From assembly GCA_023396345.1 (NCBI GenBank), contig JAEWWO010000075.1, positions 1 through 9,774 on the forward strand: a DNA stretch of 9,774 bases, given 5' to 3'. The notes under the pieces were generated by a model, which was not told where the DNA came from, made no database searches, and worked only from the letters and a program-made list of their open reading frames with translations. Shown here in pieces: positions 1 to 6,433 of this stretch (position 1 is the first letter of the stretch; the number at the start of each line of letters is the position of its first letter). A program made the translations under genes and the position numbers. Source of the stretch: Bacteroidota bacterium. GTDB taxonomy: Bacteria > Bacteroidota > Bacteroidia > Chitinophagales > Chitinophagaceae.

Positions 1-62
1 GTGTTTACAGCGTTGTCCAGTGTTTGCAAATCTACTTTGCAGGCAATATCAAATGAAGGCAT
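1..62 (-). CDS. yajQ: YajQ-family nucleotide-binding protein, N-terminal fragment (runs off left edge)
   Basis: The reverse complement starts with ATG (bases 62-60) and reads MPSFDIACKVDLQTLDNAVN, open to the window edge. This is close to the conserved N-terminus of the YajQ/DUF520 family as I remember it (E. coli begins MPSFDIVSEVDLQE). Family members are small cytoplasmic proteins of about 160 residues with two RNP-like domains, and some bind nucleotides or cyclic di-GMP. Only 20 residues are visible, so domain integrity cannot be judged. The gene is divergent from the truncated reading frame at 200-334. Confidence 0.8.
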   Translation of the reverse strand, partial: MPSFDIACKVDLQTLDNAVN

Positions 63-103
63 AGTTGAATAATGATTTTTTAAATGATGATTTATGATTT
101 TAC

Positions 104-111
104 CAAAGTTA
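104..111 (-). promoter_or_regulatory. possible -7 element upstream of yajQ
   Basis: On the minus strand this reads TAACTTTG, matching the Bacteroidota -7 consensus TAnnTTTG, about 40 bases before the yajQ start codon. I see no TTG at the right distance for a -33 element, so support is weak. Confidence 0.35.
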
Positions 112-154
112 TAAAAATAATTATAAAACGCTGCTCTTTGGCGACAGGTAATTG

Positions 155-186
155 TTGTATTATTCTTTTTTATTTTTTTACTTTTG
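155..186 (+). promoter_or_regulatory. Bacteroidota-type promoter for the truncated gene at 200
   Basis: TTG at 155-157 (-33), a 21-base spacer and TACTTTTG at 179-186 (-7) fit the TTTG/TAnnTTTG promoter of Bacteroidota. The start codon at 200 lies 13 bases after the -7 element, giving a very short leader, as is common in this phylum. The -7 element is also the left arm of an 8-bp inverted repeat (179-186 / 193-200). Confidence 0.6.
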
Positions 187-199
187 CATTTCCAAAAGT

Positions 200-334
200 A
201 TGCAGACAAAAAACATAACCCCCAGAGTTGCATCCCGTTTAAAAGATTTAATAAGGATAAAGGAATCCGAAAGATTGTGGCACTTTCCGGTGATTGCAGG
301 ATTGATTTTGCATCGTCAGTCTCTCATTCAGTAA
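200..334 (+). pseudogene. truncated N-terminal stub, possibly of a FUSC-type membrane protein
   Basis: The frame from ATG 200 gives 44 residues and stops at 334. Its first ~35 residues look like a real protein start: a charged amphipathic stretch (VASRLKDLIRIKESERLWHF) followed by PVIAGLIL, which resembles the beginning of a first membrane segment. Bacteroidota FUSC/fusaric-acid-resistance-like transporters have, as I recall, a similar 'RxWHxPxLAxL' N-terminus, but that is from memory and tentative. The promoter placement supports ATG 200 rather than the in-frame upstream ATG at 152, which lies upstream of the -7 element. After about base 300 the frame turns to unrelated residues and stops. 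The remainder is not seen anywhere in the window, so the gene appears to have lost its body where the restriction-modification module begins. It could instead be a short hypothetical membrane peptide. Confidence 0.4.
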
Positions 335-397
335 CTTGAAAAATAAGTACGTGGAGCCTGCTTTAGAGTAAGCGGAAAGATTTAAAAAATATAGGAA

Positions 398-425
398 TAA
401 CTTTGTGGAATTAATAGTAAATTTG
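398..425 (+). promoter_or_regulatory. candidate -7 elements for the restriction-modification operon
   Basis: Two TAnnTTTG matches lie before the methyltransferase start at 431: TAACTTTG at 398-405 and TAAATTTG at 418-425. Neither has a clear TTG at a normal -33 distance. The first would give a short leader and the second an almost leaderless mRNA. I cannot tell which is used. Confidence 0.4.
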
Positions 426-430
426 TTTGA

Positions 431-1315
431 ATGAGTAAGAGTAAAAAATATATTAATAAAGACATTGAACCTGTGAATGCTGAAGAGAATCTTTTTCAAT
501 ATTCTTCTGATCCTGCTATTAATATAGATATCAATTACTCTCCTCGTTCTCTTTTAAGATATCCCGGGGGCAAGACTCGCGGAGTTGAGTTTATCACACG
601 TTTCTTCCCCAATCGGTTAGATGTTTTACTCTCTCCGTTTTTAGGAGGAGGTTCTGTGGAGTTATCTGTTGCGGCAAAAGGCACAAAGGTTTATGGATAT
701 GATATTTTTAATCCACTTGTAGAGTTTTGGCAATGTTTATTATCTTCTCCGGATGAGTTGGCTCTTGAGGTAGAAAAATATTTTCCTTTATCAAAAGAAA
801 AATTTTATGAACTTCAAAAAACTCAGACATCATTATTTACAAAACTCGAGCGTGCAGCAGCATTTTATGTATTAAACAGAGCGTCGTTTTCAGGAGCTAC
901 TTTATCCGGTGGTATGTCTCCTAATCATCCGCGTTTTACAGAAACATCTATACAACGTATAAGAAACTTTTTTAATCCTAATATACATGTTAAACAAGCA
1001 GATTTTAAAGAGTCTTTAAATAAGCATCCTTATTCTTTTGCATATCTTGACCCGCCATATCTCATAAAAAATAGTTTATATGGCTACAAAGGAGATACTC
1101 ATAAAGATTTTGATCATTTAGGTTTAGCAAAGATTTTAAAGAACAGAGAACATTGGTTGCTTTCTTATAATGATTGTGAGGAAATCAGAGATTTGTATGC
1201 AGGCTTTCATATAATAACTCCTAATTGGAAATATGGAATGAGCAATGATAAATCTTCTAAGGAGATTTTGATATTTAGTAAAAATTTTATTGTAAAAGGC
1301 GAATATTATTATTAA
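431..1315 (+). CDS. D12-class N6-adenine DNA methyltransferase of a type II restriction-modification system
   Basis: This enzyme transfers a methyl group from S-adenosylmethionine to adenine N6 within a target site and protects host DNA from the endonuclease encoded next. Visible motifs of the Dam/D12 (alpha class) family are the N-terminal RYPGGK block at residues 43-48, the SAM-binding PFLGGGSVEL at 69-78, and the catalytic DPPY at 207-210. The block LNRASFSGATLSGGMSP is also typical of these enzymes. At 294 residues it is of normal family length (roughly 260-300), with a lysine-rich, presumably non-catalytic lead of about 40 residues before the first motif. Its stop overlaps the endonuclease start by one base (TAATG), so the two are probably translationally coupled, with methylase first. 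The target site cannot be read from the sequence; GATC and CATG are common among relatives. Hand counts on sampled lines suggest this module is more AT-rich than the flanking core genes, in keeping with horizontal transfer. Confidence 0.92.
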   Translation: MSKSKKYINKDIEPVNAEENLFQYSSDPAINIDINYSPRSLLRYPGGKTRGVEFITRFFPNRLDVLLSPFLGGGSVELSVAAKGTKVYGYDIFNPLVEFWQCLLSSPDELALEVEKYFPLSKEKFYELQKTQTSLFTKLERAAAFYVLNRASFSGATLSGGMSPNHPRFTETSIQRIRNFFNPNIHVKQADFKESLNKHPYSFAYLDPPYLIKNSLYGYKGDTHKDFDHLGLAKILKNREHWLLSYNDCEEIRDLYAGFHIITPNWKYGMSNDKSSKEILIFSKNFIVKGEYYY

Positions 1316-2262
1316 TGCTTTCACAAACACAAATAGGTAAAGCCTTTGAATTTGCGTTATTAAAAAGTGCAGAAGAGCTATTCATTATTAAAAATCTGAA
1401 AATTGAGGTTATTGAGGATAGTTCATATATGGTGGCACGGGATTCTTTTAATTTACTATCTACAAACATTCAGACAGATTATCTAAAAGCTGCAAATGCA
1501 GCAGTAGAACATATTGTCTTATTGGAGCCTAAACTTGTACATCAAAGTTCAGGGGATGTACTCACTTTACAAATTGTTCCTGATTCATTAGGAATTAAAG
1601 GAGATGTGCGTGATGTACTCTTTATTCGTTCAGCTGAAAATTGGGAAATAGGTGTTTCTGCAAAACATAATCATAAAGCAGTAAAACATTCAAGACTTTC
1701 TAATACAATTAATTTTGGGTTATCTTGGTTAAACATAAAAAATACAGAAAAATACTTTGCTGATATCAAGCCTGTATTTGATGAATTAAAACATCTTAAA
1801 TCTCAAAATCAACTTTGGAGAAATCTTAATAATAAAATGGATAGATTTTATTTACCCGTTTTAAATGCGTTTAAAGAAGAGCTTTTACTGTTAGATAACT
1901 TAAATCCTAAAATAGTTCCTGCCCAATTATTAAAGTATTTAATCGGGAATAAAGATTTTTATAAAGTTATTAAAAACAAATCAGGAGTAGAGGTTTTTGG
2001 ATTTAACTTGCATGGCTCTTTAAACAGACCGGCTATAAATAAACAACCTTACTTTAAAGTTCCTGTTCTTAAGATGCCAACCAGAATTATTGAGCTTGAT
2101 TTTAAACCTGATTCTAAAGATACGCTTATCCTCGTTTGCGACGGAGGATGGCAAATTTCTTTCCGCATTCATAATGCCAGCAGTAAAGTAGAGCCTTCTT
2201 TGAAGTTCGATATTAATTTAATAGGACAGCCTCAAAATTTATACGCACATCATTTAAGATAG
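1315..2262 (+). CDS. HaeIII-family type II restriction endonuclease
   Basis: This 315-residue protein begins on the last base of the methyltransferase stop codon. Its length and several blocks agree with the HaeIII restriction endonuclease family (Pfam RE_HaeIII) as I remember it: an N-terminal IGKAFEFALL, a central block at 95-128 with GDVRDVLF, WEIGVSAKHNH and KHSRLS, a DFYKVI segment near 217, and a C-terminal WQISFRIHNASSKVEPSLKFD. D97, D100, E111 and K117 in the central block are candidates for a PD-(D/E)xK-type active site, but this is inferred and not aligned. Its role would be to cut unmethylated foreign DNA at the site protected by the upstream methylase. HaeIII cuts GGCC and has a cytosine-C5 methylase, whereas this partner is an adenine methylase, so the target must contain an adenine and differ from GGCC. 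No frame damage is visible. Confidence 0.82.
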   Translation: MLSQTQIGKAFEFALLKSAEELFIIKNLKIEVIEDSSYMVARDSFNLLSTNIQTDYLKAANAAVEHIVLLEPKLVHQSSGDVLTLQIVPDSLGIKGDVRDVLFIRSAENWEIGVSAKHNHKAVKHSRLSNTINFGLSWLNIKNTEKYFADIKPVFDELKHLKSQNQLWRNLNNKMDRFYLPVLNAFKEELLLLDNLNPKIVPAQLLKYLIGNKDFYKVIKNKSGVEVFGFNLHGSLNRPAINKQPYFKVPVLKMPTRIIELDFKPDSKDTLILVCDGGWQISFRIHNASSKVEPSLKFDINLIGQPQNLYAHHLR

Positions 2263-2313
2263 TTTTTTTGAATTTTTTTTTGAAATATATTAATATAATT
2301 CTTCATTTCTTCT

Positions 2314-2345
2314 TTTGCCAAATCCGTCTTAGAGGAGTACCTTTG
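2314..2345 (+). promoter_or_regulatory. Bacteroidota promoter of the kdsC-ubiA operon (near-leaderless)
   Basis: TTTG at 2314-2317, a 20-base spacer and TACCTTTG at 2338-2345 form an excellent match to the TTTG/TAnnTTTG promoter. The kdsC ATG at 2351 begins only six bases after the -7 element ends, so the transcript should be leaderless or have just a few leader bases. A GAGGAG sequence at 2332-2337 lies inside the spacer and would not be in the mRNA. Confidence 0.65.
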
Positions 2346-2350
2346 CTGAT

Positions 2351-2890
2351 ATGAATATACTGGCAGACCTGAAAAAAATAAACACTTTTGTCTTTGATAT
2401 GGATGGGGTACTTACTGATGGTAAAGTACATGTGATTCCCAAACCCGGAACAGACGATGATTATGTAATGGCAAGAAGTATGCATACCAAAGACGGATTT
2501 GCCCTACAGCTTGCAGTGCGCAAAGGATACACAATTGCCATTATTTCAGGAGGGATTTATTCCGGGGCGGATAAACGGTTTACGCAATTAGGCATTCAGC
2601 ATATTTTTATGGGGGTGAAAGATAAAGAAGCTTGTTTAAGAAAATTGGCAGAAGAGCAGAATATCGGTTTTGATACAATACTTTTTATGGGTGATGATAT
2701 GCCTGATATAGATGCCATGAGACTTTGCGGAGTAAAAGCCTGTCCGATGGATGCGGTGCCCGATGTAAAATCTATTGCCAATTATATTTCACCGTTAAAA
2801 GGCGGCGAGGCTTGTGTGAGAGATGTAGTTGAAAAAGTACTGAAGCTTAGAGGCGACTGGGAAATACATACAGATATAACATCAAAATAA
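2351..2890 (+). CDS. kdsC: KdsC-like HAD phosphatase (3-deoxy-D-manno-octulosonate 8-phosphate phosphatase family)
   Basis: This is a cytoplasmic, Mg-dependent hydrolase of the haloacid dehalogenase superfamily, capless C0/KdsC type. In the KdsC family the reaction is removal of phosphate from KDO-8-phosphate, supplying KDO for the lipopolysaccharide inner core. HAD motifs are complete: motif I DMDGVLTDG with nucleophile D16 and acid/base D18, motif II around S66 (IISGG), motif III lysine at K90/K92, and motif IV GDDMPD with D115 and D116. The length of 179 residues is typical. The start is fixed by the promoter and by the short distance to motif I. The ubiA-family gene follows with zero spacing, which implies co-transcription. 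Some KdsC-like proteins act on other sugar acids, so the substrate is an inference; family membership is firm. Confidence 0.87.
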   Translation: MNILADLKKINTFVFDMDGVLTDGKVHVIPKPGTDDDYVMARSMHTKDGFALQLAVRKGYTIAIISGGIYSGADKRFTQLGIQHIFMGVKDKEACLRKLAEEQNIGFDTILFMGDDMPDIDAMRLCGVKACPMDAVPDVKSIANYISPLKGGEACVRDVVEKVLKLRGDWEIHTDITSK

Positions 2891-3826
2891 ATGAAAAAAA
2901 TTGCTGCGTTTTTCAGACTGGTGCGGTGGCCGAATCTGCTGTTTATTGCGCTTACGCAGTATTTGTTTTTTTATGCCGTTTTAAACCCATTGTTTGTAAG
3001 AGAAGATGTAAACAATAATCTCGACTTTTTTCATTTAACGCTGCTGGTTGTTTCTTCTGTTTTTATTGCAGCGGCAGGTAACATCATCAACGATTATTTC
3101 GATTTGAATATTGATGTGGTAAACAAACCGGATAAAGTAATCATCGGTAAATATATACACCGTCACTGGGCTATAGCCTGTCATGTTATATTGAGTACTG
3201 TTGCTGTTTTTATTGGTTTTTATCTTGATTATAAAGCGGGAACTTTTATGCTGGGTATCACAAATATGATATGTGTAACACTTCTGTTTATTTATTCAAT
3301 GGTGCTGAAAAGAAAAGTGCTTTGGGGTAATGTGCTTGTATCTTTGCTTACTGCATGGACAGTAGCTGTAATTACTTTTTCTGAAACCAAGGCACTGATT
3401 GCGGGTTTCTCTTCGGATAACATTTCTTCCATTACACGTATTACTGTTCTGTATAGTTGCTTTGCGTTTATTATTTCACTGATCAGAGAAATGATAAAAG
3501 ATATGGAAGATATAGAAGGCGACCGAAAATATGGCTGCACTACTTTCCCTATTGTGTTTGGTGTGCCGGCTACTAAAGTTTTTATTTATGTGTGGTTGTT
3601 GATTATAATAGGGTTGCTTATATTTTTATTGTTTTACATTCTGCCTTTTAAATGGTGGCTGGCTATGGCATATATTATCATTTTTATTCTGATTCCTTTA
3701 GCCAACATAACTTCTAAACTGGAACAGGCAGCCAATCCTGCTGACTTTCATAAATTAAGTTCTTTGGTAAAAGTGGTGATGCTTACCGGGATATGTTCTA
3801 TGATTTTTTTCTGGTATTATTCCTGA
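2891..3826 (+). CDS. UbiA-family membrane prenyltransferase
   Basis: This 311-residue polytopic membrane protein has about eight or nine hydrophobic segments. Both aspartate-rich Mg/prenyl-diphosphate motifs of the UbiA superfamily are intact: NDYFDLNID at residues 67-75 (NDxxDxxxD) and DMEDIEGD at 204-211 (DxxDxxxD). Such enzymes transfer a prenyl chain from its diphosphate to an aromatic or polar acceptor in the membrane. In Bacteroidota this group is often labelled geranylgeranylglycerol-phosphate geranylgeranyltransferase, but the acceptor cannot be deduced here. The ATG follows the kdsC stop immediately, so the gene depends on the kdsC transcript. Its last 10 bases overlap the end of the convergent recombinase-family gene on the other strand. 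Confidence 0.85.
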   Translation: MKKIAAFFRLVRWPNLLFIALTQYLFFYAVLNPLFVREDVNNNLDFFHLTLLVVSSVFIAAAGNIINDYFDLNIDVVNKPDKVIIGKYIHRHWAIACHVILSTVAVFIGFYLDYKAGTFMLGITNMICVTLLFIYSMVLKRKVLWGNVLVSLLTAWTVAVITFSETKALIAGFSSDNISSITRITVLYSCFAFIISLIREMIKDMEDIEGDRKYGCTTFPIVFGVPATKVFIYVWLLIIIGLLIFLLFYILPFKWWLAMAYIIIFILIPLANITSKLEQAANPADFHKLSSLVKVVMLTGICSMIFFWYYS

Positions 3827-4212
3827 TTACTTTCTTCGGATATTCTTTTCGCAATTCTGTCGCTCTTGGTAGTTGAAGGAGGAATAAGGAAGTTGAGCGG
3901 ATAGCGGAAAAAATATTTAAAGAGTATTTTAAAGAATTCGGGATAATCTTTCATCTTCACATTTCTTGATCGTACCGCTACTATAAAAGCAAGTACAAAG
4001 CTTACAGAGAAGTTTAGAAATCCTATGCCCAGCACACCGATAATTACGGTGAGTAAATAATCAGATGTTACGTTAGACAATCCAAGCCCGTAGGCACCGA
4101 TAGATACGTTGGCAGAGGAGATGGTAATGTGCCGTATGTCGAAATTAATGCCCAGAAGTTTAGGTACAATGCTGCTCATTCCCAAAAAGAAACCCAGTGC
4201 TACGTTACCCAC
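3817..4212 (-). CDS. C-terminal 131 residues of the Gcr/COG4389-family protein, in the -1 frame
   Basis: This frame opens at GTG 4212-4210 and continues the family's C-terminal domain: GNVALGFFLGM, then LGINFDIRHITISSAN, then a long hydrophobic hairpin (DYLLTVIIGVLGIGFLNF and following) and a basic tail. It overlaps the upstream part by 13 bases. If translated separately it would need GTG initiation coupled to termination at 4200. I find it more likely to be the severed end of one ~688-residue gene, or one gene with a base missing in the sequence. Its reading frame is otherwise clean for 131 codons, which argues that any break is recent. The stop codon lies inside the 3' end of the convergent ubiA-family gene. 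Confidence 0.7.
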   Translation of the reverse strand: MGNVALGFFLGMSSIVPKLLGINFDIRHITISSANVSIGAYGLGLSNVTSDYLLTVIIGVLGIGFLNFSVSFVLAFIVAVRSRNVKMKDYPEFFKILFKYFFRYPLNFLIPPSTTKSDRIAKRISEESNQE

Positions 4213-5882
4213 AATTCCTCCAGACGATGCTCTACATAATTGCCTGTTTTTTGTAAACGATTTTTTGAAAAATAGTGTCTGAGCGTCGGATGTTCTTCAA
4301 TTCTTTTGCCCACATTACCGTACTTTAGTCTGTTTTGTACATAGCCTGCAATCAAGCTGCTGAGGAATAAGAAAAAACCTGTGTTGCAGGCGTAGAGCAG
4401 GCTCCAGCTATGAAAGGGATGCTGATCTTCCAGCATTTTATACGCCGCCGCACCACTCACCAGTTTGTGTCCGAAAATTACATCATACAAATACGCCATT
4501 AAAAAAGTACCCGGAAATACCACAATCAGGTTACCAATAAAAGATGCAGCCTGACTGCGGAAAACTTTGCCTACAGTTACGGCAAGTCCGTATAGATTGG
4601 GTTTTCCGTTCCTTTTTTCGTCAAAAGAACTGGCTACTGAACTGGCTGTAAAGGCAGGTTGTTTGGTTGCAAGTATAGAATGCGTTTCTTCAATAGCAAC
4701 GAAACCTGCGGAGTAGTTAATACTATTGGCAATACCCTGTGCAAAAGGGTTCATATGAAACAGCGAGAGCACACTTTTAAATATACCCACAAAACAAATA
4801 ATAAAACCGCCCCACATAGCTGCTATCAGCATTTTGGCATATTCCTTCCAGGTGGTTGTTATATATTTTGTTCCTTTGTATCCTTTATGCTCGGCTATCT
4901 GATAAGCTACATAACCAAAGCTTTGAGAGAATAGTTCGCGTAAACTGTTTTTTCGTTTTTCGTTTCTTACAATCTGTTTAAAGAAATTAATGAATCTGTC
5001 AGCATTTACTTTTCCGTCATTGTCAATACTGTCGAATATCATGTTCATTCTTCTTAACGAAAAGCTGATAACGAGTGTGCTGTAAGTAAGAGAAAGGCTT
5101 GCTCCGTGTGTGCGTTGTGTTTCACGAATTTCTTCTAAACATTTGGCAGATTCAATTAAAGAATCTTTCAGCCTTTTGATGGCAAGTTCAATCACCAGTT
5201 CATTTTCAGTCTGACTTTTGTATAGTTCTATAAGCTTCAGCAGATGGTGATTTTGTTCTACAAAAGGATTTTTATTCAGATACTTTTCAGGCATATAGCG
5301 CACCATATCTCTCTCAATTCCCTGATTGGCTATGCGATAGCTAAGCATCTCCATACCCGCCAGCAATTGGCGTCTCAAAGCCGCATTGTTATGTCCTGAT
5401 TCTATACCGATGGCTGTAAATAGAAACTCCCAGCTGCCGTTGCTCACCTGTTCAACCCATTGATAATCTCTCTTTTTATAAAAAATTCTATTGATTACAT
5501 ACAGGAAATCTTTTTCTGATTGCAATGCAGGAAGAAATTTCTGATTTAACCTTTTACTGAATTCCTGAGAAAAACCTTTGGTTACCAGCATGCCGCTTTC
5601 TGTAAGCGTAGGAACCAGATTGGTATTGATTAATTGAGAAATAATAGCCGTTTGTAAATCCTTGATAAGATGCGGATTTTCTTCCAGCAGAGCCGCTGCT
5701 TCATAAATCTCATTTTCCGCTTTTCTGTAATCCGTAGGGCGGGAAGGTCTTATCAGCTTAAAAAAATCTACCAGTAAGTCAAGACCTTTGGCTGTATCAA
5801 AAACTTCCAGATCAAGTTTGCCTTTTCTGGACTGCTCTATAAGAACAGATGTAGTGTTTTTGTTTTTTTTGAATAAAGCCAT
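4200..5882 (-). CDS. Gcr/COG4389 'site-specific recombinase' family membrane protein, N-terminal 560 residues (frame broken)
   Basis: Residues ~1-340 are hydrophilic and helical. The C-terminal part has hydrophobic segments around WGGFIICFVGIF, LIVVFPGTFLMAYLY and LLYACNTGFFLFLSSLIAGYV. The blocks INYSAGFVAIEETHSILATKQPAFTA (given here as landmark only), LIAGYVQNR and EEHPTLR match the family named 'site-specific recombinase' (Pfam SpecificRecomb, COG4389) after gonococcal Gcr. Despite the name it carries no tyrosine- or serine-recombinase active site that I can see, and it looks like a membrane protein of unclear function. The frame reads ...RLEELWVT then stops at 4202-4200, while the family continues with a GNVALGF block found in the neighbouring frame (3817-4212). 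Full-length members are about 680 residues; 557 plus 131 gives 688. A single base lost near 4212 would explain this. Confidence 0.8.
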   Translation of the reverse strand: MALFKKNKNTTSVLIEQSRKGKLDLEVFDTAKGLDLLVDFFKLIRPSRPTDYRKAENEIYEAAALLEENPHLIKDLQTAIISQLINTNLVPTLTESGMLVTKGFSQEFSKRLNQKFLPALQSEKDFLYVINRIFYKKRDYQWVEQVSNGSWEFLFTAIGIESGHNNAALRRQLLAGMEMLSYRIANQGIERDMVRYMPEKYLNKNPFVEQNHHLLKLIELYKSQTENELVIELAIKRLKDSLIESAKCLEEIRETQRTHGASLSLTYSTLVISFSLRRMNMIFDSIDNDGKVNADRFINFFKQIVRNEKRKNSLRELFSQSFGYVAYQIAEHKGYKGTKYITTTWKEYAKMLIAAMWGGFIICFVGIFKSVLSLFHMNPFAQGIANSINYSAGFVAIEETHSILATKQPAFTASSVASSFDEKRNGKPNLYGLAVTVGKVFRSQAASFIGNLIVVFPGTFLMAYLYDVIFGHKLVSGAAAYKMLEDQHPFHSWSLLYACNTGFFLFLSSLIAGYVQNRLKYGNVGKRIEEHPTLRHYFSKNRLQKTGNYVEHRLEELWVT

Positions 5883-5925
5883 TGGTCGTATATGGTATAA
5901 TTTAGATTTCGTATAAAACGAACTT

Positions 5926-5933
5926 CAAAAATA
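5926..5933 (-). promoter_or_regulatory. possible -7 element of the recombinase-family gene
   Basis: The minus strand reads TATTTTTG, matching TAnnTTTG, 43 bases before the start codon at 5882. No convincing -33 TTG is visible. Confidence 0.3.
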
Positions 5934-6017
5934 CTTTTATTTTTTTTAAATAATCCTTACTTAATGATAAACTTTTCCATATAAGTATAATTTTATGGAT
6001 GAATGTATAGCCATAAA

Positions 6018-6051
6018 AAAGAGCCTTTCAGGATTTGCTGAAAGGCTCTTT
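6018..6051 (-). terminator. Rho-independent terminator of the L31 gene
   Basis: A perfect 14-bp inverted repeat (AAAGAGCCTTTCAG / CTGAAAGGCTCTTT) with a 6-base loop lies 28 bases past the stop of the L31 gene. On the minus strand the stem runs into a stretch of six T residues ending at about 6015. It also insulates the downstream recombinase-family gene. Confidence 0.9.
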
Positions 6052-6078
6052 AGAATAAAGTATTTAATTGCAGTGCAA

Positions 6079-6327
6079 TTATTTTTTCTTTTCGTAACGT
6101 TTTTTAAATTTATCAATACGTCCTGCAGTGTCAACCAGTACATTTTTACCGGTATAGAATGGGTGAGAAGTATTGGAAATTTCCAGTTTGATTACCGGAT
6201 ATTCAACGCCTTCAAAAACAGTTGTTTCTTTGCTTGATGCTGTTGAGCGGGAAAGAAACTCATCGCCGTTACTCATGTCTCTGAAAACTACCAGTCTGTA
6301 ACTTTCAGGATGGATACCTTTTTTCAT
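6079..6327 (-). CDS. rpmE2: 50S ribosomal protein L31, type B
   Basis: This is a structural protein of the large ribosomal subunit, at the bridge to the small subunit. The 82 residues begin [17 protein letters not shown] and contain [11 protein letters not shown] and [13 protein letters not shown], hallmarks of L31. It lacks the zinc-binding cysteines of type A L31; there is no cysteine at all. The length of ~80 residues is that of the type B form. It has its own promoter upstream and a strong terminator downstream, and it sits 106 bases beyond the pyrH stop on the same strand. pyrH read-through may add to its transcription, since I see no terminator between them. Confidence 0.95.
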   Translation of the reverse strand: MKKGIHPESYRLVVFRDMSNGDEFLSRSTASSKETTVFEGVEYPVIKLEISNTSHPFYTGKNVLVDTAGRIDKFKKRYEKKK

Positions 6328-6392
6328 AATAAAAAAATTTTAAGGCTACACGGATTTTGCCGTATAATTTAAATAATAAAAAATTTGGATGG

Positions 6393-6424
6393 CAAAATTA
6401 CAGATATTTTCCTTTTTTGGCAAA
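6393..6424 (-). promoter_or_regulatory. Bacteroidota promoter of rpmE2
   Basis: On the minus strand TTTG (6424-6421), a 20-base spacer and TAATTTTG (6400-6393) make a near-ideal Bacteroidota promoter. The expected leader is about 59 bases and contains a small ACGG/CCGT hairpin (6350-6353 / 6360-6363). The promoter starts only 10 bases past the pyrH stop codon. Confidence 0.65.
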
Positions 6425-6433
6425 TAAATGTAA

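Noticed and set aside
2263..2283. T-rich tract after the endonuclease as a terminator
   Set aside because: The T runs are present but no stem precedes them, so an intrinsic terminator is not supported.
300..2300. Attachment-site direct repeats flanking the restriction-modification module
   Set aside because: Reading both borders by eye, I found only short T/A-rich similarities and nothing longer than chance would give.
2332..2337. GAGGAG as ribosome binding site for kdsC
   Set aside because: It is 13 bases from the ATG and sits between the -33 and -7 promoter elements, so it is unlikely to be in the mRNA.
4200..4214. Programmed -1 frameshifting to join the two recombinase-family frames
   Set aside because: The junction in the sense strand reads GAATTGTGGGTAACG; there is no X XXY YYZ slippery heptamer and no obvious downstream structure. 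A one-base mutation or sequence error is simpler.
4659..4934. 91-residue plus-strand frame
   Set aside because: It lies wholly antisense inside the recombinase-family gene, has no promoter and resembles no protein I know.
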